A stretch of 64,000 nucleotides of DNA from Larimichthys crocea (GCF_000972845.2 NC_040032.1:10080334-10144333); one strand, 5' to 3'; counted from the first letter of the stretch, positions 1-10,970 are shown. The notes: generated from the letters alone by a model not told the origin. Numbers and translations: made by a program.

Positions 1-2345
1 TTTGAAGCTCTGTGTTTTTAGTGTTAAGTCCTCAGATGCGCGGTTGGAAAACAAATGACAGAGGCCTTTTTAATTTAATGAGAATCCCTGCCTATCCAGG
101 CCGAGTCTCTTTGCATCTTTTTTAGGTCCCACCTACTCGTTTTTTGCCATTGAAATCCAGTTAATTGAAGGAGTCTTTCACCGCCATACATGAAGGGGGC
201 CAAATTAGCATCCCTTTCTGCCCATTGGGAAGCTACGGCAGACGTGGACGCTTTGATGTGAGAAGCACGCTTTCAGTAGGCGACAGGCTTCCTGAAAATG
301 AGCTGATGGCCCTGCTATTAGGCCCAAATGCAGATGCGTCCATGTGTTGCAAAACGCTTAATCTTTTAATTGATCACCTTCTGCATGGCCTATTCTCCAC
401 ATAGGGTTTTTTTTTCCTCCTCCCCGGCTGCCTGTTAATCAGAATCACATTTTGATGATGACATAAATTGCTTTTCAAAAGGCAGGAAGGGATGGCGCAC
501 TCAGAACGAAGCACAAAAACACTTTAATACATGTAGGTAAGAGCTGAAATGTGTTTCAGAAAGAGTTATCAAATTAATAATTACCCCACAAGCCTCCGTC
601 GTTAGAATAAATGGACAATAAATAGTTTGCTATAGCACTGACAGGAGGGCAGCTCTTTTCTCGTACACCTGCTTTGTTTTATCCACGGACACACACACTC
701 GCTCAGGTGGAGCAAAGTGGATTTTATCTTTGTCAATAAGCGAGCATCTGTTGATCAAAATGATTTAAAGATTGTTTCACTGACAGATCGTACATTATTT
801 TAATGTTTACTCACATCCAGCATGTTCAATAAGACACGAGCTGCTGATGCTGCTCCAAACGATGAACACAACAGGATAAAATAATTAAAATAATAAAGCC
901 TGTTTCTGACCATAAAATAAAAATGTGCTGAAAATTCTGATTTTTGTTGTTTTGTTCCGTTATTTCCATGAACACTGCTCATAAAGATTTAAATGTTTTA
1001 ATAAAGATCTGCTCATCTCTGCAATATTTTTAAAGATCCATGTTGCCACAAATAGGTGATGCAAAAAATAAATTTTCAGCATATTTTATTAAATACTCAT
1101 AGTTCATATTAATTTAGTAACAGTGGTGTTTGCCGCAGTGACTCAAAATAAATAAACATTTTAATAAAAAATAAGAAGCTGCTGGATCTCACTTATGATT
1201 TTAAATGTTTTTCACACAACAGCTCTGCAACGAGAACATTTGTTTTCAGTTCATTTTATTTAGGAAAATGAAGCATTTCATGTGCTGCACAATATTTCCA
1301 TCCGACTGTTCACTGATTGATTTTCTTGACAACATCAAATTGCATCCATCAAGCCTTTACCTCTGTGAAAGACCTGCATGCATGTTCCACAGAAATATTA
1401 GAAAAATCAGATTTTTTCATATCAGATCATTAAAAAAAAATCCATTCTCAACCAAGCAGAATTTCACCAGAAGCCTCCTGATAGAGGGACTTGGTTAAAT
1501 CGTCTTTTTTCCAACAGGCAGTCTGGTGCAAACGTTTAGCAGCTGCTGACTGTTTGCACCGTCTTGCTGTCTGTGTTTTGCACTCCTGTTTGTTGGCTTA
1601 AAGCACCGCGGGTTGCACACCCCACCGTGCAGGGAGCCCAGCAGAGAGCCAGCAGCCTCGCATTCATGCGCCGAGCTGCACGCTGCGGAGGCTGCGTCCT
1701 AATGAAAGCGCTTACAACAACTGAGCAAAGAGCCGTTTGAACCCACTTGAACGTCTGACCGTCAGAACCGGATCATGTGGATCCAGTATCCTCCACTCAG
1801 ACCAACGTAACGGAACAAACCGAGAACCGAGTCATTATTTATATACTATATATATATTTACAGACAAAAAAATAGAAATGCAAGTCACTGAAGCGCAGTG
1901 TCTCCAATCAAAAACTTGCAAAAAAATGCAACAATTATGCACAAACTGCAAATCAAATATTAGAAGAAGAACAAAAAATATTATAACGATAAAAAAAGAG
2001 AATTATGGGAAATGTAGGATAAAAGTGCAAAAGGATGGGGCAGCATGACGCGTGGTTATTTCTCATATTTACAGATTTACGTCTGGAATTAAAGAAATGT
2101 GACATTTTTAATCAAACAAATGACTTTAAGTCATAACAATAATTATAATGATAGTAGTAATAATAATAATAGCGTGATATATTGTCATATACATAGAGGC
2201 AACTGTAAAAAAAAAAATCAATGGGCCCATTTTGCATGTTTGAATAAATATTAAACCATCCTCATTATTTTAACAGTAACTTATATTTATATTTGTAACG
2301 AGGCAGAGAGTCTGTGCAGAGTATTTACAGTGCTGCTGCAGCCTA
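1..2345. other. Intergenic region downstream of bsx
   Basis: No credible coding exon is visible; the short open frames have no recognisable domain and sit in AT-rich sequence. The first 620 bases are non-repetitive and contain homeodomain-type cores (for example TTTAATTTAATGAG near 70 and ATTAATAATTACC near 575). This is compatible with a conserved non-coding element, but that is inference only. The part from about 800 to 2340 is AT-rich with A/T runs and short AATAAT tracts, and probably includes the 3' UTR of bsx, which is transcribed leftwards. Confidence 0.6.
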
Positions 2346-2618
2346 CTATAGTAGATGATCCGGGGAGCAAATGTCCTCCTCGATATCCACATCGTCGTCA
2401 TCCTCGTCGTCGTCGTCGTTCTCCTCCAGCATGTACGAGTCCGGCTCCAGCCGGTCCAGCTTCAGCTCCTCGCCGCTCTTCTCGTTCAGTTCGCTCTCGC
2501 TCGAGTTGTCCGCGGATCGCTCCAGCTCTCCTCCTCCCCCGGGCGTCTTCCGCTCGTCCTGCGCTTTCCTCAGCTGCTTCTTGTGCTTCATCCGCCGGTT
2601 CTGGAACCACGTCTTCAC
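2346..2618 (-). CDS. bsx: bsx exon 3 (recognition helix and acidic tail)
   Basis: Acceptor CCTCCAG|GTGAAG. It codes residues 146-235, beginning VKTWFQNRRMKHKKQLRK, then a Gly/Ser/Glu-rich linker and a long Asp/Glu run, with the stop at 2346-2348. GAC/GAT codons make this a GC-rich trinucleotide-like tract (about 2385-2425) whose opposite strand reads as a spurious serine-rich frame. Confidence 0.93.
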   Translation of the reverse strand: MKTWFQNRRMKHKKQLRKAQDERKTPGGGGELERSADNSSESELNEKSGEELKLDRLEPDSYMLEENDDDDEDDDDVDIEEDICSPDHLL

Positions 2619-3824
2619 CTGGAGGAGGCGGAGAAAGGTGAGTCACGAAAGAGGAGCAGAGTGATAATAAAAAAATCAATGTGAAGCCATTTGATTTGAT
2701 TTTTTATGGGTTATTTTAATAAAAAAAATATTATATTTGCTTCATATTTACGTCTAAAATAATGTATTTTATTTAAACTTGTGTACTTTATTATTCTGTA
2801 TATAATTATTACTGAATAGCCATATTTAAATATCATTTTTAATATCGATTTACTATTTTTTGTTGTGCTGCAAATAAAAAACTAAAGAACCACATTGAGG
2901 AGCACACACCTGCACAGATGTGTGTGTGTGTGTGTAGGTGCACAGGTGTGTCCTCACCTGTGTCTCGGACAGGCTGAGCGCCGTGGCCAGCTCCACTCTC
3001 TCCGGCGTGGACAGGTACCGCTGGATCTCGAACCTCTTCTCCAGGCCGGACAGCTGCGAGTCGGAGAAAACCGTCCGGGCCTTCCGGCGTCTGCAGTGCT
3101 TCCCCGGTAACTCCGCGTGATGCTGGAAGAGAGCCGGCATCTGCATCCCTGCAGGTGAGGACCAGATGTTGAAATTTAAACACATGAAAGCTCCTAAAAT
3201 GTGAAATAAGTTGAGTGTAAACGAATCAACAGGTGGTTTTTAGTGTTTAACTCTTTATTTACAGAATAATTTGAGCAGCAATAAATGTTTTTTTATGCAT
3301 AAAGCAAAAATAATAAAAATATAACAGATTCAGAGGGAAGGAGGAGTGAATATTGTTTATTGTGACACTTTATTTAACTTTATTACTGCAGTTTGCATCA
3401 CTGCAGATGATTTTCTAGTTATTTTAATCCAGAGATAATTAAATGTTTTCCAGTTTAAACAATCAGAATTATGAGGTCATTATTCTTTTTTTTTTTAAAT
3501 TCAGACTTCAGAGTTAGTTTCTCTGCTCTGCTGTGCATCAGTCAGAAGTTTGTGGAGGCCTGCACGCCGCCTCTGCTTACCAGACGTGAAGAAGTACTGG
3601 TGGTGCTCCGGCTTGTGCAGAGGATGGTGCGGATGCGGCGCCAGTATCGGGGTCGGCATCAGCGGGTATCCGTACTCGAGGATGGGCATCCTGGAGGCCA
3701 GGGTGCTGCAGAACGGCGAGGGGATGACCTCTCTGAGCGGCTTGGGTTTGTGCAATAAGATGTCCTCGATGAAGAAGGACGTGGACCTCTGCGTGGGCGC
3801 CGCTGACGCGTAGTTGAGACTCAT
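2346..3824 (-). CDS. bsx: bsx, brain-specific homeobox transcription factor (3 exons)
   Basis: Joined minus-strand coding sequence 3824-3581, 3148-2958 and 2618-2346, giving 708 nt and 235 residues; mammalian BSX is about the same length. All junctions are GT-AG and keep frame (phase 1, then phase 0). The N-terminus has the conserved Bsx block FFIEDILLHKPKPLREV at about residues 17-33, and a tyrosine/proline/histidine-rich stretch around residues 50-75. The homeodomain spans about residues 102-161, with helix 3 WFQNRRMK (Gln at homeodomain position 50, Asn at 51). The C-terminus is strongly acidic (Asp/Glu run at about residues 210-227) and ends CSPDHLL. In the family, Bsx is a nuclear DNA-binding protein of hypothalamus and pineal that acts in feeding and neuroendocrine cell specification. 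I chose the ATG at 3824 because MSLNYAS continues directly into the conserved block. No frameshift or missing homeodomain residue is seen. Confidence 0.95.
2619..2957 (-). other. bsx intron 2
   Basis: 339-bp intron with GT-AG ends. It contains a short (GT)n run at about 2917-2935 and AT-rich sequence near 2700-2870. Confidence 0.9.
2958..3148 (-). CDS. bsx: bsx exon 2 (first two thirds of the homeodomain)
   Basis: Acceptor CTGCAG|GGATG and donor CAG|GTGAGG. It codes residues 82-145, with AELPGKHCRRRKARTVFSD at the start of the homeodomain and SLSETQ at the end. The homeodomain is split before VKTWFQ, the usual Bsx intron position. Confidence 0.94.
3149..3580 (-). other. bsx intron 1
   Basis: 432-bp intron with GT-AG ends. 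It is AT-rich with a poly-T/A run near 3487-3496. No other feature is seen. Confidence 0.9.
3581..3824 (-). CDS. bsx: bsx exon 1
   Basis: Codes residues 1-81 plus the first base of codon 82. It ends at a good donor (CTG|GTAAGC on the minus strand). It carries the conserved N-terminal FFIEDILLHKPKPL block and a His/Pro-rich stretch. Confidence 0.93.
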
Positions 3825-3949
3825 GGTGACAGTTTTTTGGGGAGTTTTCAGATTTTCCTGCCTTTAAAGCTGCATCAGCCTCAGCCTCTGCCTCTGCCCC
3901 CTCCAAGCTCTCCAAGGCTTAAATGCAGCCCCTGTGTGTGATCAGTGAG

Positions 3950-4262
3950 TGACACTACGCCGAGCATTACATGGATATCAGTGGGAGGGCAGATTTCCAA
4001 CAAGTATTTATTCAGAGAGAGTAGCGGATTGGGGGAAATTGATTTGCGCATCAGCCAATTAGAGCCGTGCCTGGGCGGAGGGGAGCCGTGCGGAGGGTGG
4101 GCGGCTCTCGGCTCTGATTGGCCGAGACGGGCTCGGAGGCTGGTGAACTGAAGGCAGCATCGCACCTGTGACACCGAGGACCCGCCGCTCGTGGAGGTAC
4201 TTATGTGGTCGCCTAGCAACCGCGGCTGTTTTTCTGCCAAGGTTTGCGCGCATCCAATGGCC
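3950..4262 (-). promoter_or_regulatory. Probable bsx core and proximal promoter
   Basis: GC-rich, CpG-containing sequence immediately upstream of the bsx start. Read on the minus strand there is a TATA-like AATAAATA (plus 4005-4012) about 180 bases before the ATG. CCAAT boxes lie upstream (plus-strand ATTGG at 4028-4032 and 4117-4121). Plus-strand CCAAT copies lie at 4055-4059 and near 4255. The arrangement suggests transcription starting around 3975, but the start site itself is inference. Confidence 0.45.
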
Positions 4263-4321
4263 TCATGGGAAAGTTCTGCTTTATTTAGCGTTAATATCCG
4301 GACCTGATGATGATGATGCTG

Positions 4322-4385
4322 TGTAGCTACTGGGTGCTGGACGCAAGAAGGTTGCAGGTTCGAATCCCGGCGCAGGCCACAGTAC
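4322..4385 (+). repeat. tRNA-derived SINE relic
   Basis: The segment contains GGTTCGAATCCCGGCG, a pol III B-box with flanking tRNA T-arm sequence, preceded by a degenerate tRNA-like half (GTAGCTACTGGGTGCTGGACGC). This resembles the tRNA-derived head of teleost SINEs. It is not a functional tRNA, because no complete acceptor or anticodon arm can be paired. It lies only about 60 bases upstream of the GC-rich bsx promoter. Confidence 0.5.
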
Positions 4386-5690
4386 AAAGACGCGCAGGTC
4401 CTTAAAGGTGTGGATGTCCGGTGTTGGCTCCAGCTCCATGTCATGGAAGATGGATGTTTCGCTTCTGTTGAATTATTGGAAGTTTGTTGGTGCATTGATC
4501 AGGCCCGTACTCAGAGTTAAAGTAGATCCAGACACCTGTCACAGATTAGTAACTGCTGCAGGGTTTGCTTTGTTCCCACACAGATACAGTTCTGTAATAA
4601 CTTTCTGTCCATGTTGGATTGATGTAAAACTTGTTGAAACATGCGTCCACACGCTGTTTTCTAATAGATTCATAACTTGTGCACTCCTCCTTCGTGTCGG
4701 TAGTTTCTGTGTGTGGTGTAAGCCCGTGTCACAGGAGGATTGTTCCGCTGCAGGTCTGTCTTGTAATTCCGCACAAATTGGCTGTAATTGTCGGTATTAA
4801 AATCTGGGAGAGTACAAGTGCCGCTTCTGTGGCCATTTGCGAGAGAAAGCGGTGCGCTGTAATTTGTTGATATGGTGTTGTCATCACATTTCCAATCAGG
4901 CCGCTTAATGCGCAAGTGTTTTAATGTAGGCAGAATTCACGCTGCAATGCTATTAGGCAATTAAGGGAGATGTCAGAGCGGAAGTTGTAATCCTTGGACA
5001 GGATTTCCATTTGATCAGATGGAGGCCGAACAAATTAATTACTGGGGAATCAGTTACGCTGAAAAAGCGCCTTTCTGCTGCATTAGTGTGGATAGCTTTG
5101 TTTAAATGGACGCTCGGAATGGAAATGAGCAGCACGAATCAAACAGCTTTTGGCCTGGAGAGGTCTGTGCGTCCATGTGTGTCCATCATCTCCAAACCTG
5201 CAGCACAGCGCGCACTCTTCTTCTTCTGTCATTTATTCCATCATGTAGCATTCAGGAGATAAATAAAATGATTTTTTTAAAATAAAGAAAACAATAATTC
5301 CTGCAGGCAAAACATAAAAAAACTAAAGTTTCCTGAGCAGCAGCAGGAAAAGCAAAGAGCTTCTTTAAAGCCGCGGTCGGAGCAGATGGAGCCACGATAA
5401 CAAGTTGCTTTTAGGGGAAAATTAGAAAGTAAATGAAACAAATCGTGATGAAATCGTCTTAAGGATCCGTTCTCCTCGGCGCGCTTTAAGCGGCTTTTTG
5501 TGGCCATTTCATTAAGTAAAAATTCTGAGCCGGCCAAGCCAGTGCGTCACTGCGTTAAGTGGCACGTTTGGATCAGAGCTTTGCAGCAGTGGATTGGCTA
5601 ATACTTGGCTTATAGTTTCTAAAGCAGCCCGGCTTTGAGATGTGGCAGCTCTGCATCTCTTTGTTTCTTTGATAACAGCCTGAATGTATC

Positions 5691-5745
<55 letters not shown>

Positions 5746-6234
5746 CAGATCATTATGTCTACGTCATGGTTCTTTCTAATATTTCTAAAATACACAAACC
5801 CTAGAAATTGTTGAAGATTTTTTTCTTTTACAATAATAATAACCTAAAATGTATCCATGTCAACTGTAATCACTCATTTCTGTGTAACCCACTCTCCAGA
5901 ATGGGGACACATAAACAGTTAAGTGGTGCGTAATTATGGATCAGCATAGTTTGCATGACTCCATTGTGTCCAAAACCTTCTGGAAAAATCTATTTTCCAT
6001 GATACATCAAATTAGACGTAATAACAAATGATCATTTATATCTGTTTCTTTTAATAGATATAAATGTTTGGTCTGGTCTGCACTTTATGTTGTAAGACTG
6101 ATTAATAACTCTGTTTATTGTTGTTGTTTATTGCCATACAATATTTGAATGGATGCTGGAGCATGTGACCAAACAGCGCTCACAAACAAACAAACACTAC
6201 AACCTGAATCATGCAGAGAGATGGAGTCAAATCT
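4386..6234. other. Intergenic region between bsx and lim2
   Basis: No coding exon is recognised. About 4780-5170 is unique, balanced-composition sequence with homeodomain-like cores (GGCAATTAAGG near 4955, AATTAATTACTGGGG near 5033) and is a candidate upstream bsx enhancer. About 5560-5680 is also unique. From 5690 the sequence becomes a microsatellite and then AT-rich up to the lim2 3' end. Confidence 0.5.
5690..5744. repeat. (AAT)n microsatellite
   Basis: Uninterrupted run of about 18 TAA/ATA/AAT trinucleotide units, directly visible. Confidence 0.97.
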
Positions 6235-6240
6235 TTTATT
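6235..6240 (-). terminator. lim2 polyadenylation signal
   Basis: TTTATT on the plus strand reads AATAAA on the minus strand, about 100 bases past the lim2 stop codon. The position is right for the 3' end of lim2. Confidence 0.6.
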
Positions 6241-6340
6241 GAAATCATTTCAAACTCAGATCCTTCATGTTCCAGAGGTGACGGTGAGAATCTCATGATC
6301 ACGACTCATGACTTCTTTGTGGATGATGATGTTTGATGGT

Positions 6341-6402
6341 TTAATGAGAGGTGGCGCTCCTCGGGCATTCGTGCATCCGATAGGCACAGAAATAGAAGAT
6401 AC
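6341..6402 (-). CDS. lim2: lim2 coding exon 4 (short terminal exon)
   Basis: A 62-base exon found by continuing the MP20 reading frame across a 1427-bp intron. The acceptor is TTGTCAG|GTATCTTC. It codes GIFYFCAYRMHECPRSATSH and then TAA at 6341-6343. The motif IFYxCAYRxHEC is the conserved MP20 C-terminus. The exon is too short to be found by open-frame length alone. Confidence 0.88.
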
Positions 6403-8937
6403 CTGACAAGAAAGTCAAGAACACCTCATTAAACATGAGCAGTTTTATTGAAAAGTGCTGTTTCTGGGCGACGATTGGTGACTAGATATTGATTCATGAA
6501 GAAGAATATTAAATTAATAAACTGTCACATCATTATGTCACTCTGAAACACTGAGGTCTTTATATATGAGTCTATATCGCAGCACATTTAAGGCCCTCTG
6601 CAGCTTCTTCGTGTTAAACATACTGCGAACGCCTGAAAATCATCACAGTGTTTTCTCACATTTATTTATCAGTTATCACAGTTTTTCCAGATGTTTTCAG
6701 CCTCAGGTATTTTCACCATATGGATGCTGAACAGCAGATACTGCTGCACAGCATGGCGGAGCATTCGAAGATGAGCACTTACTATGAGCATCACTTACTG
6801 ATAATGTCACGTCATTGATCCAGCTGCTTGACTAACCCACGTATGCTTTGACTGTTCTCTGTATTCTGTAATGTACATCCAGCGTGACACTTGGCATGTT
6901 GAGGCCTTAACGTGTAGATTTTATTTGAATTCTCAAAAGGTTTTGCATGATGTTGTGCAAAATGAATCAGACATATAAAGAGTAGTTTGAACCTGCTGCC
7001 ATCCTCGGTGTCACTGAATATATATTTTATCTACAAATCACTGAGTGCATGAGTTACTTGTCCAGGACTTATATTATATATATTTATTGAATTATTGGTT
7101 ATAATTTTTGGATTTATTTAATTTTCGAGGTGGGTTGTAAGGGATAATGGGTGACTATGGAGCTTATGTTAAGGTTGTTGTTGTTGTCTCTCTGTGTGCA
7201 GTGCGTACGTATTACTGCCTACTGTGCAATGGTGGATAGTAAGATGCATGCATTACTACATCACTACCTGCTAATGTACACACTACTACATGCCAATGTG
7301 TGTGCTACTACCTGCTATTGAGAACACCTGAACAGACTTAACGTGTCAATTATTGCACGAAAACCCAATAAAAAGGTATGTAAAAAAAAAAAAAAAAAAG
7401 GTTAAACATAGTAAAATAAAAGGTAAAACAAAACAAAACAAACAAAATAAATGACAGTATAATATCCTAACTGAAATGAATGAATGCCAAAACTATAAAT
7501 TTAATGTTACGAGTTATTACGGTCAAACGCCTTCAATGAAATAATGAAGTGATGGTACTAATAATTCTACAGAGAAACATTTTACTGTAAATTCTCTGTT
7601 AAAATAAAGAAATAACTGTAATTTGTCATTAATGGCATAATACTAATACAAATAACAGTTGGTTGTTAATTTAATATAATGTAATCTTTTTGTAAACCAT
7701 TTAAAAAAACAGAAAACTACTGTTTATTTCCATAAATTTTGAATTTTTCTTTTTTTTTGCAGGTCAAGTTTCAAACTGAACACGCTGTTATTTATCAGCA
7801 GGAAACCAGACGCAGTTTGGTCCGTTTACCTGAAAAGAAGGTAAGCACCACTGACACCCAGCCAATTATATACGACCAGGAGAACCTCCAGTTTCCGTAG
7901 CGTTTCCCGTAGTAGTTAATAGTCACGCCGGTGTACACGGCCATCGCTAGAAACACGAAAAAGCCTGAGGAGGAGAAAAAAACAATGAACATGTGGAGAT
8001 TTAAATTTTTAGTCAGAGAAACACTCAAGTTATGATTTGATAGATCATTGATCATTGATTGACTCTTAGTTACAGAATAACATAACATTTTACTGAACAC
8101 AGCTTAATGAAGACTTTAATAAACATAAATAAATATAGCAGCTTGTTGTGAAATCGCTCTGATATCATTACGAAGTCATTAGGTCATAATTAGTACATCG
8201 TTATTATTTTTGAAGCCTTCCTTGAGTCTCAGTCTTTGGTGCTTCCAGTCAGTCAGAGTGAAATCAAATGAAAATGACAAAGAAAAACAAAAGAATTGAA
8301 CTTACACGAGATGAAGAACAATATGCCTGCTGCAAAGGTTTTGTCAAACCTGTCAAAGGAGGAGTAATGGATGAAGGCCATGATGCCTATGATGATGCCA
8401 ATGAAACAGGCCAGAAGAGAGAGGATCATGAGGGCGCGGGTGGCGTCTAAGTGGGCTGTGGACAAGGTCATAAGGTCAATAGGAGTCACCGGTGGGGGGT
8501 CAGGGCAAATAAACAGAGGCGAATGATCTGACTGACCCCGGTTCAGGGCGTGTTAACAAGCCGATATGATGAAGAAAGGTGAACATTAGAGTGTGTTTAA
8601 CTAAAGCGTGCAAGCTGACACCAGTTCTCGGTGTAATCCACACATTTCTGTGAAACCCAGTGAGCAGTAATAGAGACGTTAACTCTCCTAACGAGCTCAT
8701 GACACTTTGAGAACAGTTGAATCTCGCCGATCTCAGCCTCCTGTCAGCAGTTTGACACTCACCGATGCTGATGTTGTGCGGAAAGCATTTCCCCGGCGTG
8801 CAGTAGCGCCACAGGCCCTGGTGCATGTAGTTGCTGGACTGCCGATACTGCATCCAGTAATCGGTTGCTGTGGAAACGATCAGGAGGATGTTCCCCACGC
8901 CTGCACAAAACAACCCTCCGCCCATGAAGCTGTACAT
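6341..8937 (-). CDS. lim2: lim2, lens intrinsic membrane protein 2 (MP20), 4 coding exons
   Basis: Joined minus-strand coding sequence 8937-8763, 8455-8306, 7964-7830 and 6402-6341, giving 522 nt and 173 residues, the same length as mammalian LIM2. Each junction is GT-AG and every intron is phase 1, as usual in the PMP22/EMP/claudin family. The protein starts MYSFMGGGLFCAGVG and has four predicted membrane segments at about residues 4-24, 66-88, 100-122 and 139-160. The first extracellular loop carries the family signature GLW (41-43) with Cys46 and Cys51, and an N-glycosylation sequon at Asn55. The third segment is followed by GNWRFSWSYIIGWV, close to MP20. In the family this is an abundant lens fibre plasma-membrane protein involved in fibre-cell junctions and fusion. 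Teleosts carry several lim2-like paralogues, so the exact paralogue is uncertain. Confidence 0.93.
6403..7829 (-). other. lim2 intron 3
   Basis: A 1427-bp AT-rich intron. It holds an imperfect short-period repeat around 7200-7325 (variants of ACTACxTGCTAATG), a poly-A run at 7382-7399 followed by AAAAC repeats (to about 7450), and AT-rich sequence with ACAGTAAA-type motifs at about 7540-7740. No exon is seen inside. Confidence 0.75.
7830..7964 (-). CDS. lim2: lim2 coding exon 3
   Basis: Acceptor CCTCAG|GCTTTTTC and donor TCAG|GTAAAC. It codes residues 109-153 plus one base: the rest of the third membrane segment, loop 2 (NYYGKRYGNWRFSWSY) and most of the fourth segment. Confidence 0.92.
7965..8305 (-). 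other. lim2 intron 2
   Basis: 341-bp intron with a consensus GTAAGT donor and a pyrimidine-rich acceptor tract. Nothing else is seen. Confidence 0.88.
8306..8455 (-). CDS. lim2: lim2 coding exon 2
   Basis: Acceptor CCACAG|CCCAC and donor CTCGT|GTAAGT. It codes residues 59-108 plus one base: the end of loop 1, the second membrane segment (RALMILSLLACFIGIIIGIM) and the start of the third (AAGILFFIS). Confidence 0.92.
8456..8762 (-). other. lim2 intron 1
   Basis: 307-bp intron with a GTGAGT donor and a CCACAG acceptor. Nothing else is seen. Confidence 0.88.
8763..8937 (-). CDS. lim2: lim2 coding exon 1
   Basis: Codes residues 1-58 plus one base: first membrane segment and extracellular loop 1 with GLW, two cysteines and the NIS sequon. 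The donor is ATCG|GTGAGT. The ATG is 9 bases after a CTGCAG|GTGCAGG acceptor-like site preceded by a pyrimidine/TG tract (near 8946), so a separate 5' untranslated exon further upstream is likely. Confidence 0.92.
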
Positions 8938-9230
8938 CCTGCACCTGCAGACACACACACACACACATATACAGAGGAACATAAGGTCACTTAGCATCAG
9001 TGGTCAGTGGCAGCCCCCCCCTCTCCACCGTCTCCCCACCCCTCCACTTCTCTTTACATCTCACACACACACACACACTTCAGGGAGAGAGGGTCTAAGT
9101 GTCAGTAATTGCATTGTAATGAACATATTATTTCCACTGGATTGAGCTGCGGGGTCGCCCGTGTGTGTACGCTCCACTTTGTTCTCTAGGAGATCAGTCC
9201 CTGAAGATGGGCTTTACATACAGCCCCCCT

Positions 9231-9284
<54 letters not shown>

Positions 9285-9300
9285 CGCCTCTATCGAGTCC
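8938..9300. other. lim2 upstream region rich in CA repeats
   Basis: Upstream flank of lim2 with three CA/AC tracts: about 8949-8969, 9062-9078 and the long one at 9235-9282. A 5' untranslated exon of lim2 may lie in or beyond this stretch, but I cannot place it. Confidence 0.5.
9235..9282. repeat. (AC)n microsatellite
   Basis: About 24 uninterrupted AC units. Confidence 0.97.
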
Positions 9301-10970
9301 AGCGATGCTTTGATACTTGATACATCTATTGCTCATTGTTCCACCTGGATGCAATATCCTGCAGCCATCCTCTCTTTCTCATGGAGAGCTGTCATGGATT
9401 TTATTTTTTATATATATATATATTTTTTTTTGGGGGGGGTGGGGGGTGATAGATAGAGATAGATATATCTTGTTACGTCTGAAACCTGAACAGGATGCTC
9501 GTTGAAGAGCTCTGTGTATTCATTGAAGAGCTCTGTATTTCCGCTGGATCACATTTCCCTCTGAGCATCCTCTCCGCCAAGTTCCAGCAGCTGTCTCAAT
9601 CTAAACCTGAGCACTTTTTAAATCCATTTCATCCCCCCAGCTCGTCTCTGAATGTTAGGGCCCGTATAGAAAACTCTAATAATTTCATTTAATAATCAGT
9701 CAACCAGAAGGATGTAACATTTTTCTTCGAATCCGGGACAAAACTCCCCGAAACAAGCTTTTATTGTTAATTTTATTTTGATTTAGACGGACCTCTCTGC
9801 TGTGGCTGCCGCTGACCTTCAGGTTGACTGTATCCTCTAAATCACACAATCACATCACTCAACCTTTTTCCCCCTCAGAAAGTCTTCAGCTCTCATGTTC
9901 CTGAAAAAAACACCTGAGAAAATGGATCCAAACGAAGAGAAACACTGTGCATGTCTTTCTCCTACAGCATCTGTGTTGTAATCAGTTTAAAGCTGTTTTT
10001 AAGTCAGCAGGAAACCTTTAAAGGACACATGGATTGAATGTATTTTCATTCACTGTTGCTGCAGAACTCATGACACTGTTATATATAAAGACTAATATCT
10101 GCAACATTCCCAGTGGAGCTCTTGGAGCCGGAGCTGTGCCTCCACATGGGGGGTAAAAATAACACAAAGAAATAAAAACAAACCCACAAATAACTCTCAG
10201 AACAGCAACAGTTACTGGACAAAATTCAATATTATCTTACCTTAATCAACCCCTTTTATGAAGATGTTTATGAAGCCAGGGTTACCTGACAAAACACAAC
10301 AAGATCCTATGATGCCAAGACAGGCAGATTTCCAGCGTTTGACGGGGTGAACAGGGAGAAACTGGGGCTACAACAAACACGGCGTCCAGACAATAGGCCA
10401 GGCCGACCGCCGGCCAATCAGCACCCACCAGTTTTGTGGTTTGGGAATCTGCTGAAAAAACAGAAATGGCCAAAGCTTGGCAAGCTGAAGTAATACTGAT
10501 GACTGCATGGTTTCGATTGAAAGTAGACGGCTGAACTGGCTTTAGTCGAGGGCAAGCCAGGCATTAAATCAGAGACTCTGGCAGCTCTGCTGCTAATTTG
10601 ATTTTATTTTTTAAAAGCAAACACTGTTTGAAAAGTTTCTTTAACATGCCTGTTAAAGTCTGAACCACTAAACACATTAAAACACGCAGCAATATTCCCT
10701 CATGTGCACGATCTAATTAATAGGTTCACAAAGTAAAATAAAAGATACATCTAACATTTGATTAAACATCGGGACAGTGTCTTTGCTATTTTATCTGCAG
10801 TGTAAATGCAGTGAACCTGTTCCAGTTTATCTTGCTGCAGCTCTGTACGCAGAAAACATTTTTAAATTGATCAGTTCTTTAAAACACCGTTTCACCTCTT
10901 TTACTCCTGATTCTCGTTGAGTCAATAAATAGCACATGTTCTCATATGGTGCCTTTCTTTTCCTACAACC
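9301..10970. other. Non-coding region, nothing specific recognised
   Basis: Contains a short TA/T-rich tract (about 9400-9470, with TATATATA, a T run and a G run) and otherwise unremarkable unique sequence. Open frames here are short and without domains. Confidence 0.5.

Noticed and set aside
2330..2684. Serine-rich, arginine-rich and leucine/valine-rich open frames over bsx exon 3
   Set aside because: These are shadows on other frames of the acidic GAC/GAG-rich tail of bsx.
4322..4385. Functional tRNA gene
   Set aside because: The B-box is good, but the acceptor, D and anticodon arms cannot be paired. It is a SINE relic, and the same applies to 10980-11038 and 59158-59240.
3881..4495. 204-codon minus-strand open frame upstream of bsx
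   Set aside because: It lies across the GC-rich bsx promoter and 5' region and includes the SINE relic. The residues are Ser/Pro/His/Thr-rich with no domain, and stop codons are simply rare in CpG-rich DNA.
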